From Tiliqua scincoides (lineage: Eukaryota > Chordata > Lepidosauria > Squamata > Scincidae), in NCBI RefSeq assembly GCF_035046505.1, contig NC_089830.1, positions 18,239,088-18,303,087 of the forward strand: a stretch of 64,000 bases of DNA, written 5' to 3'. The translations under genes were made by a program, and so were the position numbers. Of the stretch, positions 10,236 through 20,750 are shown one piece after another. The first letter of the stretch is position 1. Every line of letters begins with the position of its first letter. Under the pieces are notes generated by a model that saw only the letters and a list, made by a program, of their open reading frames with translations, was not told the origin of the DNA and did no database searches.

Positions 10236-10481
10236 TAAATCATGCAGCCAGCAAAAAGAAAAAAAATACCTTCTCTTTTATAGAAATGATGCAAAATAAC
10301 AACAACATTTGTTCATGAAAATTCAGCAGAGCCCTACAGCAAATTTCACTTGTACTTTCATTGACAGATTTTTGGAAAGTAATCTTCATTTCCTTGGTTG
10401 TGCTTTCCTGAAATTAAGCAGGTATATAATGATAGTATTCCATTTATCCTTGTAAGGACCAATGAATATAACACACAGTTA

Positions 10482-11019
10482 GTTGGCAACCTTCAGTCTC
10501 GAAAGACTCTGGTATCGCGCTCTGAAAGGTGGTTCTGGAACAGCGTCTAGTGTGGCTGAAAAGGCCAATCCGGGAGTGACAATCCCTTCCACACCGGGAG
10601 CAAGTGCAGTCTGTCCCTGGTCTGCTTCCCTGGCTATGGGCCTTCCTTCTTTGCCTCTTAGCCTCAGACTGTTGGCCAAGTGTCTCTTCAAACTGGGAAA
10701 GGCCATGCTGCACAGCCTGCCTCCAAGCGGGCTGCTCAGAGGCCAGGGTTTCCCACTTGTTGAGGTCCACTCCTAAGGCCTTCAGATCCTTCTTGCAGAT
10801 GTCCTTGTATTGCAGCTGTGGTCTACCTGTAGGGCGCTTTCCTTGCACGAGTTCTCCATAGAGGAGATCCTTTGGGATCCGGCCATCATCCATTCTCACG
10901 ACATGACCGAGCCAACGCAAGCGTCTCTGTTTCAGTAGTGCATACATGCTAGGGATTCCAGCACGTTCCAGGACTGTGTTGTTTGAAACTTTGTCCTGCC
11001 AGGTGATGCCGAGAATACG
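10482..11019 (-). mobile_element. LINE family Z, 5'-truncated
   Basis: The minus strand encodes about 170 residues from GHVVRMDDGRIPKDLLYGEL through RYKDICKKDLKALGVD to the CX2CX12HX3C finger, intact. Before them, KLNAF-type upstream text is cut off. The shared 3' tail is complete, and the stop position reads GAG, as in the copy at 1.1 kb. A hAT-like end, CAGTGGCGTAGCTA, starts 6 bp beyond the truncated 5' end. Confidence 0.85.
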
Positions 11020-11025
11020 TCACAG

Positions 11026-11393
11026 TGGCGTAGCTAAAGAGGGTTCAGGGGTAGCAGTTGAACAGGGCTGCCGGCTGCCTGGGGGCCACAGTCTGGCCAC
11101 CCGTGATCGCTGCTTGCACCTCTTAAATAAAGTGCCAGAAAAATGACACTCGCCGTCTCTGGCCGCTTGCTCCCCTTGCTCCGGGGGCTTGGGGGTGACC
11201 AGAGCAAGCTTGGGGAGCAAGCAGGAGGGGGCTGGGGGTGGGGGGGGGGGAGGTGGTGAATTTTTTATTTTTTTCAATTAAAAAATACCACAGGTGTGAC
11301 ATCACACCTAGAAGTGACATCACTTCCGGGTGTGACATGTGGGGGGCATCATTTTTAACTTTGCCTCAGGCTCTAGGGTGGCTAACTACAGCC
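11026..11393. mobile_element. hAT-like element of the CAGTGGCGTAGCTA group
   Basis: The left end CAGTGGCGTAGCTA is mirrored by TAACTACAGCCCTG at the right, an imperfect inverted repeat. Between them is a GC-rich arm, a G run and a 'gtgacatcactt' repeated motif. No matching 8-bp flanks are seen, so the boundary is tentative. Confidence 0.5.
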
Positions 11394-12315
11394 CTGATTA
11401 ACACAGTCTGTAGTTTGCACAAAATTACTAAATAAACCAGATTGGGATCTGGCTTCTATCTCATGAATCTTTTGCTCCGTTGAGTCAGGTGAAACCACAA
11501 TATCTAACTTGTGTTGTTCTCCCTTTGATTTTTCAAAGACATTAGATTGAATGTCGCGTGTGTTGAACTTATCACAAAAGTTTAAAATAATTTACAACTC
11601 CAGCATAGGGTCGGGCATGATCTTAATACAAGCACAGTATATATTGAAGACAAAGTCACCACCGAAAACCCATAATTAAGGGAGAACATGTTCAGGATGA
11701 TCTACTTCAGATTCAAAATAGAGAGGTGCTTGATTACAGGGATGAGAGAATTTTGTCCTTTTCCTTTGTGATTTACCGTGTCCTGTGACCCACTCCTCCC
11801 GAATTACAAATGACTTACAATTTCTTTAAAACTTCCAGAATTTTGCTACAAATTTGATTTTCTTCATTTTATTTGCATCTTCTCCTGTTCGTGGTACTGA
11901 TGTGCCAGCTTGGATTGATGACACACTGCAAACCTCCCCCCCCCCACACACACACACATCACAGTTTTGATGTGATCATGCACATGAATGCATCAAGCTT
12001 TTTTTCCGTGGCATGTTTTAGTGTTATGTTCATGAACTTTGAATGCACCTGGAGACAAGCGGATGCTACGATCACATCAAGTTTGCTACGCTGTGGTGTG
12101 ATTAATCAATAATTTACGCAAGGCTACATGAACATTGTTAAAGCATCACAAAAACAATGATCAAGAAGGTGTTTTTTTTTTTTTACAGTGTTTTATCAAC
12201 GCACATGCATGCATTAGTGAAGGGGAGAGGAAGCCACTGAGCGATTGAATGAACTGAAAGCTATGGCAAATTATGACTGAAGTATATTGCCCATGTAATC
12301 AAGGCAAGGTGAGCT
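11394..12315. other. Single-copy AT-rich DNA with short C and CA runs
   Basis: A poly-C plus CA run lies near 11.94 kb and a poly-T tract near 12.17 kb. No repeat ends or coding signals are seen. Confidence 0.45.
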
Positions 12316-12323
12316 GCCTAGAT

Positions 12324-12767
12324 CAGGGGTGTCCAAACATTTTGGCAGGAGGGTCACATCATCTCTCTGACACTGTGTTGGGGGCCGGGAAAAAATTAAT
12401 CAATTTACAATTTAAAATTTGAATAAATTTACATAAATGAATATATTAGAGATGGAAATTATACGAATGAATGAAGGTCTTGCAGTAGTTCAAGGCCTAT
12501 AAAAGGCCTTGCACAAAGCAAGGCCAGCCTTTCCTTCACTGCCACTGCTGCATCACAGATGTGAAACAGCAAGTAGTGGAGGGAGCCTTGTCCCACAGCT
12601 CAGGTGAGAACTTGAACTGTTGTCACAGCAGTTGCGTCAGGCCAGCATGGGCTCCAACAAGTCTCTGGAGGGCCAGAGGCTATTGGAGACTGGGGGCTCC
12701 CTGAGGACCTGATTGAGAGTCCCCGAGGGCTACAAGTGGCCCCCAGGCTGGGGTTTGGGCACCCCTG
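12324..12767 (+). mobile_element. hAT family A, 444 bp
   Basis: The ends CAGGGGTGTCCAAAC and GTTTGGGCACCCCTG form a 15-bp inverted repeat with two mismatches. The flanks GCCTAGAT and GTCTAGAT are an 8-bp duplication with one change. The body has the family A order: GGAGGGTCACATCATCTCTC, an AT block with 'aatttgaataaatttac', 'ggcctataaaaggcctt' and a GC-rich right half. Non-coding. Confidence 0.88.
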
Positions 12768-12775
12768 GTCTAGAT

Positions 12776-13214
12776 ATATCCAATAGCTGTAAATGGCATT
12801 TTTGAGAATCACTGTGACTTTTAGAGATGCATCAGGCATGCATTCATCCGGTATATCTCTAGCACATGATTGGGGAAGCTTTGCTCATTGGATTTCATAT
12901 GGATGGATCCCTCCTGAACCCAATATTGAACAGAAAGAACTGAAAGAAGTTAGCATAGTGAACTGAAAGAAGACAGCAGAGTGTGGGTGCATGGAGCCTA
13001 ACTGATAAAGCCAGCCTAATATACCATACCAAGTTTTTACTGCATACATAATGGAGAAATTGAGGTGACTTCATTTATTTCCAATTTGATGCACAAGGGA
13101 CAAACACCTGCACCTTAACATTCTTATAATAATGTGACTATGTACTGTATATAGTGACTGTGAAATGGGGAGATTGTTCTGATCGCTATCTGGAAAGCAA
13201 TCAGTCTCCTGAAC
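12776..13214. other. Single-copy sequence, nothing recognised
   Basis: AT-rich with no recognisable repeat or frame. Confidence 0.45.
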
Positions 13215-13222
13215 TTCTAATA

Positions 13223-13451
13223 CAGCCATTTTCAACCACTGTGCCATGGCACACCGGTGTGCCGTGAATGATCTGCAGGTGTGCCACGGGAGTTAGGGGG
13301 AGGGTCATTTATTAGTAGGGCCATTGGGGGATGTGAGCCCCCCACCAACGGCATGCTGTGCCTTGTCAATGGTCAAAAAACTGATGGTGTGCCTTGACAA
13401 TTTAAGCACCTTGTCAGCGTGGCATGAGATGAAAAAGGTTGAAAATCACTG
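13223..13451 (+). mobile_element. hAT family C, 229 bp
   Basis: The ends CAGCCATTTTCAACC and GGTTGAAAATCACTG are inverted. The 8-bp flanks TTCTAATA and TTCTGATA differ at one base. The body carries the family's 'gtgccatggcacac', 'ggtcatttattagtaggg' and 'ccttgtcaatggtcaaaa' phrases. It is a short non-coding MITE with at least five relatives in this window. Confidence 0.88.
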
Positions 13452-13459
13452 TTCTGATA

Positions 13460-13929
13460 GGAAGTAGTTTTCCAAAAGGAGGAATGACTCAAACAGAAAC
13501 TATTTAAGGTCTGGTTTGGCTCTCTAGATACTGCAATAGTGCCCTCTACTGGATCCAAAACGTTGTGTGCCTTTCTGACCATCCCTTTTGTTTACCTTTT
13601 CCTTCTTCCCCTTTCTCTGCTATTGGAATCTAACTGCCATGAAGCTCATGTGACCCTCCAGAGTAGTCCTCATCAGGGTTCATCATCAGGTGGGAGGACT
13701 GCATTGGGAAGGCCCCACCCCCAGCGGAACCGAAATGACAAACTTTGTTCAGGTACGTTTGTTTGTAGACTGCCTTGAAGGAACAAATGGGGGGAAAGTG
13801 GGGTACAAACCATCAATAGAAAAACTATGATAAACCTGATAGTTTCCTGTGTACAGTTAATTAGAACCTACATGTTGAGGGCAAACAGCTGGAAACAAAT
13901 TATGGCCATCATGCTCTGCTGGTGTGTCT
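13460..13929. other. Single-copy sequence
   Basis: Near 13.77 kb 'gtagactgccttgaagg' faintly resembles an L2-type tail, too short to assign. Nothing else is seen. Confidence 0.4.
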
Positions 13930-14037
13930 CTCAGAAGCATGTGCTTGGCAACTTAAGAAAACAGGATGCTAGACCATCTGGATCATAGCTCTGATCCAGC
14001 AGGACTCTTCTTATAAGGAATCCATTGCTTGTTGATT
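13930..14037 (+). mobile_element. CR1-like LINE 3' tail fragment
   Basis: It ends CTGATCCAGCAGGACTCTTC then TTAT, the 3' UTR ending shared by the CR1-like copies elsewhere in the window. It is diverged and non-coding. Confidence 0.5.
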
Positions 14038-14077
14038 CCAAGCCCTACTTTTAGAGGCATTTATCTATCCGTTATAG

Positions 14078-14953
14078 CAGTGTTTCTCAAACTGTGCGTT
14101 GGGACCCACTGTGTGGGTCGCGGGTCAATTTCAGGTGGGTCCCCATTCATTTCAATATTTTATTTTTAATATGCAGGTTGAGACTAATTATTCGCATGGG
14201 TTCCATTCCAAGCACTCACGTGGATGGCAAAAAACGCACTATAGCAAATCCATTTAAAAAAACAAAGTTTCTTTGCTCTGTTGATTTAAAAACAGCCTTG
14301 CTGACCTTTGCTATGTAAGATAAGAGTCATTAACAAGACATTCCATCAACAGGTCCTCCTGTAAGCGCTTACAAAGAGCTGAGAGCTTACACTCAGCCCT
14401 TCCCTTCACCAATGCAAAGGGATCACCTTTCATTCAGGTGTCGGGGGGGACGGGACGGACGGGAGGAGTCCACTGGGGAGAGAAGGACTGATGGATTGTC
14501 AGACAGCTGCCCCCCCCTCTCATTAAGGAGGCTATTGTTAAAGGACTGTTCAGTTTCTAAAACTGATTTTAAAGGGAGGCATTTTCCCCCTTCTCCAGGG
14601 ATCAGCACATTCTTTCTCATTTGCAGGGGTCATTCGAGTTGAGTCAAATCCACGTATAAAAAATCTGTGTATAAATAGTCTGGACCTGTATTAGACTGGA
14701 AGCTACCATGGTCTATGACTGCACTTGGGGAAAATGTTACAGACCTGTACTTTTAACTAGCTATTATGTACATTCTTTTAACAATGATAGTAAATAGAAC
14801 TTAATCCTGGGTAGGATTGCAGCCTAGGATTATTAAAATATTTTCCTGCTTGATGATGTCACTTCCGGTCATGACATCACTTCCGTTCCGTGCGTTCCGA
14901 CAAATTCTCATTCTAAAACGTGGGTCCTGATGCTAAATGTGTGAAAACCGCTG
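14078..14953 (+). mobile_element. hAT family D, enlarged copy (876 bp)
   Basis: The ends CAGTGTTTCTCAAACTG and 'gtgaaaaccgctg' are diverged inverted repeats. The flanks CGTTATAG and CGCTATAG form an 8-bp duplication with one change. The outer parts match the 363-bp copy at 63.2 kb. About 510 bp of extra DNA sits in the middle, roughly 14.18-14.69 kb, and reads like a second element ('cgtggatggcaaaaaacgc' near its left side, 'atccacgtataaaaaatc' near its right). The right part has tandem 'tcacttccggtcatgacatc' blocks. Confidence 0.8.
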
Positions 14954-15902
14954 CGCTATAGGAAGCTTCTTCTAATTCTAATTCTTCAGGTGCTAAGGTA
15001 CGTACTTAGGGAGCAGGTTGTTCTCTCAAACAATACTGTAGGTACCGCTGGGATCAATGTACCATGAAACATACTGTAGAGAACATGATGTGGGTCATTG
15101 TTCTGCTCCAGCAGGACTCCTCTTATGCTCTTCTGAGCAATAGGTTGGGTTTGGCTTGGTAGATTGCCAATTGTACTGGCCTGCCTTTGTCTAAAATGTT
15201 CTCCTGCAGTGCCTGCTCTGGAACCCCCCGTGAATGCCAAAATCTGCAAATACTAGGGTCTACAGTTAAAGTGCTTTAAATAAAAAAAAAAAAGCTCCAA
15301 AATTGCATTTCCTACCTTAGCACGGCCAAACCACTTAATTTCACAGCCTCCAGAGCTATTTTTAGGGTTGCAAGACCCACTTCCGAGTCGCTCAGAGGTC
15401 CTTGCTCCTTCCATGTTCAGCTCAAAATGCATTTTGTGTTTTTAAAGTGCTTTAACTGGGGGCCCCAGTATCCGCTGGCATCTGTGGTGAGTGAGATCAG
15501 TGGATGCCGAACCTGCGGCTATCATTGCCCATATTTTTCCCTGCATCCAAATTGTGTGTGTGTGTGTTGAAAAGGCAGAAGCCCTGTTCAGTTCTTGAAC
15601 CTGGCCCAATTAATATGAGAGACCAGAATTGCACTGTTAAGGATCACGCGTGAACCAACTGCTCTAGAGGCCCATGGCTACAAAGTTAAAACAGTGTGAC
15701 TCAAACGCAGTCTTGCCCCTTTACAAATTGCAGCAAAGGGTGATGTTGGCTGGGTGGTAGTTTTTATGGATGTTTCTAGCCCGAAGTACCTTGGCAGCAA
15801 TTCCCCCATAATCCCGGTAATAAAAAAGACTTTTCACTCTGATGTATTTTTAATGCTTCTTGTCCCACCCAATTGTGGAGTCATTAGAATGAGTGATGGA
15901 AA
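14954..15902. other. Possible old DNA-transposon relic, otherwise single-copy
   Basis: Between about 15.2 and 15.54 kb, 'ctagggtctacagttaaagt' faces 'aaagtgctttaactggggg' and 'tatccgctggcatctgtgg'. This resembles the ends of pogo/Tigger-like elements, but I could not place both ends. A short GT run lies near 15.56 kb. Confidence 0.3.
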
Positions 15903-15984
15903 ACACCTATGAGGTCATCAGAGTGATCTACCTGGCAAGATAATTTTCTAGCGCCAGGTAGGTCTCCCTGATGACCTCATAGGT
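15903..15984. repeat. Long inverted repeat (33-bp arms, 16-nt loop)
   Basis: The left arm starts CACCTATGAGGTCATCAG and the right arm ends CTGATGACCTCATAGGTG. The 33-nt arms pair at 30 positions, separated by 16 nt. The structure is the size of a microRNA precursor hairpin but could equally be a relic of an inverted duplication. No flanking duplication is evident. Confidence 0.8.
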
Positions 15985-16688
15985 GTCAGAGAGTGCTGGT
16001 GAACTCTTTCCAGCCTGGTCACCTTTCCATTTTGTGTTCCGTGCAAAGGATCCATCTGTGCCAGTTGGCCCACCAGGGAGAAGGTCATGACAAAGGCCTC
16101 CCTCAAGATTTTCAGTCCAATCAATCAAGTCCTCTTTTAATGGGAACACCAGCCATGTTCAACAAAAACAAAACTACCAGATTAAATATTGTGATGTAAT
16201 AAAGATTTAATCAAGTGCAAATCTAGCCGTGCCACCTTCTGCAAACAGACATTTGCATACAGATCCAAGACTATTCACATCTATCACATAGATACTGAGA
16301 TGTGCAAACACAGGCATGATGAGTGCATGCGCTCCGCAAATGCATTACACACGCAAGGCTGGCTTCAGGTGCAGCAAAGGGCATAGCAGTAGAACTAGTC
16401 GATCACTAGAGCTCTGAATCATGTCCAAAGACAAAGCCATATGTTCTACCATGCGCCCATGGTATCAATGCTCAGAAGTGCTTCAGTATGAAATAGCTGG
16501 GAGAGGAGGGGAGGAAAGTTGCCTGTACTGGTTCTCCCTCTGATGTGCTAGCCACACATGCTTGCCACCGTGCACAGGAATGTAGTGGGAACCAATGTGG
16601 TGTAAAGGTTTGAACAGTGTTTCTCAAATTGTGGGTGACCTCCACCTTGATCCAAGAGGGACAGAAGGAGGGTTCCAATGTATTAAAG
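15985..16688. other. Single-copy, with a short hAT D end near 16.62 kb
   Basis: The text CAGTGTTTCTCAAATTGTGG appears near 16.615 kb, matching the first 20 nt of family D, but the family body does not follow. The rest shows nothing recognisable. Confidence 0.4.
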
Positions 16689-16810
16689 CAGTGCTTTCCA
16701 AACTGTGGGTCAGGACTCATTAGGTGGGTCATCAGCGAATTTCAGGTGGGACCCCATTCATTTCAATGTGTATTTTATTTTTAATATATTAGAATTGATG
16801 CTACCATGGG
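16689..16810 (+). mobile_element. hAT family D, left part (split by a LINE)
   Basis: It starts CAGTGCTTTCCAAACTGTGG and continues through the family's 'ccccattcatttcaatgtg' and TTGATGCTACCATGGG. The element resumes after the LINE Z insertion at about 17.245 kb. That orders the two events: the hAT copy came first. Confidence 0.75.
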
Positions 16811-17236
16811 TTGATGATGATGGCCGGATCCCAAAGGATCTCCTCTATGGAGAACTCGTGCAGGGAAAGTGCCCTACAGACCACAGCTGCGACCACAGCT
16901 GCGATACAAGGACATCTGCAAGAGGGATCTGAAGGCCTTAGGAGTGGACCTCAACAGGTGGGAAACCCTGGCCTCTGAGCGGCCTGCTTGGAGGCAGGCT
17001 GTGCAGCATGGCCTTTCCCAGTTTGAAGAGACACTTGACCAACAGACTGAGGCTAAGAGGCAAAGAAGGAAGGCCCATAGCCAGGGAGACAGGCCAGGGA
17101 CAGACTGCACTTGCTCCCAGTGTGGAAGGGATTGTCACTCCCGAATTGGCCTTTTCAGCCACACTAGACGCTGTTCCAGAACCACCTTTCAGAGTGCGAT
17201 GCCATAGTCTTTCGAGACTGAAGGTTGCCAACAAGA
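16811..17236 (+). mobile_element. LINE family Z, 5'-truncated, inserted in hAT D
   Basis: The copy encodes DGRIPKDLLYGELVQGKCPT, then RYKDICKRDLKALGVDLNRW and the intact CX2CX12HX3C finger. A 10-nt duplication within the 'cagctgcgaccacagctgcg' stretch shifts the upstream frame. The 8-bp flanks ACCATGGG (16803-16810 and 17237-17244) mark the insertion. Among the LINE Z copies with a complete tail, only this one keeps TAG at the stop position (17205-17207), leaving 29 nt of 3' UTR. Confidence 0.87.
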
Positions 17237-17244
17237 ACCATGGG

Positions 17245-17297
17245 ATGGGACTGCATTTGGGAAAATGTTATGGACCTGTACTTTCAACAGGCAACAA
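17245..17297 (+). mobile_element. hAT family D, right part, truncated
   Basis: It continues the interrupted element with GACTGCATTTGGGAAAATG and 'cctgtactttcaacagg', then stops. The right half of the family, including the terminal repeat, is missing. Confidence 0.6.
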
Positions 17298-17339
17298 TAC
17301 GTAGTCTACTCTACTCTACCCCTGATGGACCTCCTCCCA

Positions 17340-17575
17340 TGCAGTGTGTGTGGCAACGCCCTGAGAGGTGGACATGGTGATGCACCATTGCCTTGCCCCT
17401 CTGGCTTTTTGGCTATTAAATTTGATAGATTTTGATCTGACGCATTGAATGATATATAACACGACATTCTTCAAAAACACCAAGATTTTAAAATTTTTTG
17501 GCCAGTAGCAGTGTCACCCCCCCCGTGTGCCTCACTCAGTGAGAACTGCACCCCCAGTGATGCCACTGGTATGCA
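17340..17575 (-). mobile_element. hAT family F terminal fragment
   Basis: The phrases 'gatatataacacgacattc' and 'ccagtagcagtgtcacccc' match, in the opposite orientation, the end modules of the long element at 31.2 kb and a fragment at 26.8 kb. The end reads 'gtgatgccactgg'. Confidence 0.5.
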
Positions 17576-17983
17576 GTGTGTTGTGCCAAAAGTCGAATCT
17601 GGGAACAGATAGGAGCCACTAGCAGATGGTTTTGTTGCACAGATCTCACACGGTTGTGGAATAAGATCCCGAGAAGAGCGTGCATGGATAGACAAACAAA
17701 CATGTCCTGCATCTGAACCTTCCCTTCCTTGTGGTTTACTGCACAATCCTACCCAAAGAGCGAGCACTTTAAATGATATGTGGGTTTCTCTGTTGTTCTA
17801 TAGCTGGTCTGTTAGGTCATCCCACAGGCTGCTTGGTGACATTGCTTTGAGCACTGTTTGCAGAGTGAGAAAAGTTCTCAGGAAATTGATGCTTTCTGTG
17901 GCCTAGGGCAGGAAGCCTGGTGCACTCCAGTGGCATGAAATACATGGCTGTTGAGGAATACTGTGGGGCTAGACAAAATGATT
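17576..17983. other. Single-copy sequence, nothing recognised
   Basis: No repeat ends. A 98-codon minus frame has no known domain. Confidence 0.45.
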
Positions 17984-18119
17984 GGTTGGCAACCTTCAGT
18001 CTGGAAAGATTATGGTAGAAGCCTACAGCACCCGGTATTCCCAAGCGGTCTCCCATCCAAGTACTAACCAGGCCCGACCCTGCTTAGCTTCCGAGATCAG
18101 ACAAGATTGGGCATGTGCA
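17984..18119 (-). mobile_element. 5S rRNA-headed SINE
   Basis: The minus strand shows the 5S segment with 'tcggaagctaagcagggtc', GTACTTGGATGGGAGACCGC and 'cgggtgctgtaggcttc', then the LINE Z tail ending GAAGGTTGCCAACC. It has slight tail changes (TAA where most copies have TAG). The 5' end stops just after GCACATGCCC. Confidence 0.85.
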
Positions 18120-19047
18120 ATTTTCCGCTGCCCTGCATATTCTAGGTTTTGTACCAATCAGAGAGCCAGTTTTTGCTGCTAGCCCAGCTTGTGATGAGGA
18201 GGGCATTTGCAGTTCAATGTGCAATGTGCAATGAATATTGGCAAATCATCAATGTGGAGTGAATGTTCTCCTCGCACTCTCAGGTGAGAAATGGTGAACA
18301 CCAACTTCAGATTCACCCTTCAGCATGTGGAATGTTGAATTTAAAACTGGAGTCCTTTAGACTTGTTGGCATTGGGTGTGCATTCAGAGAGCCGTAACCA
18401 CGCCTGCATTCTAAATAGTGCTGGCATTAATTGTTGGGGTCCCTGGGGAAGTGCCCTACACTGGGTTTCCCATGGCCCCCCCAGTTGGTGTACTCGGCAT
18501 GATCATTGACGCTTGTATTGAAGGTCAGGGGTTGGTCCGGTCAGGTGGGCTCTCTGATGGGCACGGGTCCTTGGCAGACCTCTGACACCACCCCTGATTT
18601 GAAAGGCAGATTGCTCTCTGAACTGGGTATGGGAAATAGCAGCTTCCTAGTTCATGAAGTCTACCATAATGTTGATCATCACAGTAAAGTATATTTTGAG
18701 AAGTACTGATCATGGAGCAAAGTCCTGAACTGGACCAACACCACCTCCACCTTCCCAGTGGCCAGTAGATGACAGCTCTTTCTATCCCCCCCAACCTACC
18801 AAAATTCTCCCCGGCATATTTTTGTGATTTCATCATGACCATGATTGATTTGGGTTGTATTCTGTTGGTTACATTCTCCCTTTGTCCCATTCCAAGTGTG
18901 GGCTTTTTTTATGAAGTCATGAGTGCCCAGGTATCTCTTTTGTTTTATTCGGACCCCCTGATAATTCTCTTTCTCCCTCTTCCACTTTTCTGGCATGGTC
19001 ATGGCAATAAATAGATTTCATCCTATCTGCAAACCAGTGGGTTAAAT
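18120..19047. other. Single-copy sequence, nothing recognised
   Basis: A small direct repeat, GTGCAAT, occurs three times near 18.22 kb. The 121-codon minus frame at 18.5-18.9 kb is not a recognisable protein. Confidence 0.45.
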
Positions 19048-19055
19048 GTATAGAA

Positions 19056-19360
19056 CGGGGATGTCAAACATATTACCCACGGGCCAGATCCAGCCCCCAG
19101 AAGCAATTTCTCCAGCCCCCGTTATAATTGGGCTCTCCCAGCATGATAATTGGGCTGTCTCGAATCTTGAAATTATGAACACGATTTGCACATTTTCTAT
19201 TTTGTCATCTACAGTTAATGAGTTACGATGTGAGAACAATGTGCTTTTGGCCATCATCAACTTAATGATATCATTTCCTGCTTAATGATGTCACTTCTGC
19301 ACCCCAACATGTGCCATGAATGCGATTTGGCCACGATATGAAACCAGTTTGGCTCCCCTG
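19056..19360 (-). mobile_element. hAT family B, 305 bp
   Basis: The ends CGGGGATGTCAAAC and GTTTGGCTCCCCTG are diverged inverted repeats. The exact 8-bp duplication GTATAGAA flanks it on both sides. The interior ('ataattgggctctcccag', 'acagttaatgagttac', 'aatgatgtcacttctg') is the reverse of the copy at 39.35 kb. Confidence 0.87.
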
Positions 19361-19368
19361 GTATAGAA

Positions 19369-20182
19369 TATGATCAATTCTAAAAGGTGGGGTAAAAAAA
19401 AAATCCCATGTAAATATAAAGAATACAATCAAATGTATACCTATGCAGATGCATTCTGCTGTCAGTTCTACTGTGTTCAATAGGACTTATTGCCAGGTAC
19501 ATTCGCAATGAATTGTAGTCTAACAGCTCAATACTTTCCATGCCTACCCAGAAGTCAGGCTCATTGAGTTTGATGGGATTTAATCTCTAAGTGTGTGTAG
19601 GATTACAGCATTCATGTCACATCAGCTGCTTTGGTCTCTCAGCAGCATCAAAGGGAAGGACAGATTTGTGTTTATACCCTTAGGCAACTGTCTCGGTTTG
19701 CCTCCTGCTGGGCCAGATGGTTCTTCTCTGTTTAGATCTGAGGCTTGCTCCAGCTGTCTCCCTGACAATGCCTGAATGTACCCATAACCTCCCCACTCAT
19801 TCAGCTACTCTCCCATCACTCAGTAATTATTTTTAACAGAGTGCCTGCAACGCTGCGCTATAATTGACACTCGCTGGCAAGCAGCTGTGCCTGAGGGGCA
19901 GCCCCATCACACCAGCATGGGCAAGTGATCTTACTTGTTGGATTTCAAACTGGAAAAAGCCTCACCACCTCTCCAGTGCCAGCTGTATATGTCATCAAAG
20001 ATGACTACAGACCTGTTCCCAGCTGCTCAGCTATGCCCTGGATCTTTCATTGCTGCAATTCTGATAGAGTTGTCATCTTTTGCTCTATTTTATGGGCTCA
20101 AACAATCCCCATTTTGGTAGAATTTTCTGGAGGAGACCTGCCACCCATCAGAACTGTGAGCTAGAACAGATCCGTTCCATGT
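19369..20182. other. Single-copy, with palindromic-repeat pieces near 19.43-19.62 kb
   Basis: 'gtgttcaataggacttattg' and 'gtgtgtaggattacagc' belong to the ~90-bp near-palindromic family. The rest is unassigned. Confidence 0.4.
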
Positions 20183-20750
20183 AAGAGCGTAAGAACGTAA
20201 GAACAGCTCTGCTGGATCAGGCCAAAGGCCCATCTAGTCCAGCTTCCTGTATCTCACAGTGGCCCACCAAATGCCCCAGGGAGCACACCAGATAACAAGA
20301 GACCTGCAAGGCTTTCTGGGAATTGTAGTTAAGAACATAAGAACAGCCCCACTGGATCAGGCCATAGGCCTGTCTAGTCCAGCTTCCTGTATCTCACAGC
20401 GGCCCACCAAATGCCCCAGGGAGCACACCAGATAACAAGAGACCTGCAAGGCTTTCTGGGAATTGTAGTTAAGAACATAAGAACAGCCCCACTGGATCAG
20501 GCCATAGGCCCATCTAGTCCAGCTTCCTGTATCTCACAGTGGCCCACCAAATGCCCCAGGGAGCACACCAGATAACAAGAGACCTGCAAGGCTTTCTGGG
20601 AATTGTAGTTAAGAACATAAGAACAGCCCCACTGGATCAGGTCATAGGCCCATCTAGTCCAGCTTCCTGTATCTCACAGCGGCCCACCAAATGCCCCAGG
20701 GAGCACACCAGATAACAAGAGACCTGCAAGGCTTTCTGGGAATTGTAGAT
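20183..20750 (-). repeat. Tandem array of a 140-bp composite CR1 tail unit
   Basis: Four complete units have exact 140-bp spacing, starting at 20191, 20331, 20471 and 20611. A CR1-like LINE tail then continues from 20751. Each unit holds the CR1 3' end (on the minus strand: CTGGACTAGATGGGCC, then TGATCCAGTGGGGCTGTTC) joined to AACTACAATTCCCAGAAAGC then CTTGCA, then the next tail from GGTCTCTTGTTATCTGG. The inner units differ at only a few positions, which implies recent tandem duplication or conversion. The outermost unit is more diverged. Confidence 0.9.
20305..20330 (-). promoter_or_regulatory. ZNF143-like motif, first of four in the array
   Basis: The minus strand reads AACTACAATTCCCAGAAAGC then CTTGCA, close to the ZNF143/STAF consensus. 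Near-identical copies lie at 20445-20470, 20585-20610 and 20725-20750, so the tandem array carries four evenly spaced sites. Binding is inferred from the sequence only. Confidence 0.45.

Noticed and set aside
9684-10240. CpG-island promoter of a gene
   Set aside because: The left end matches a dispersed repeat family and no transcript-like frame follows. It is kept only as a finding to check.
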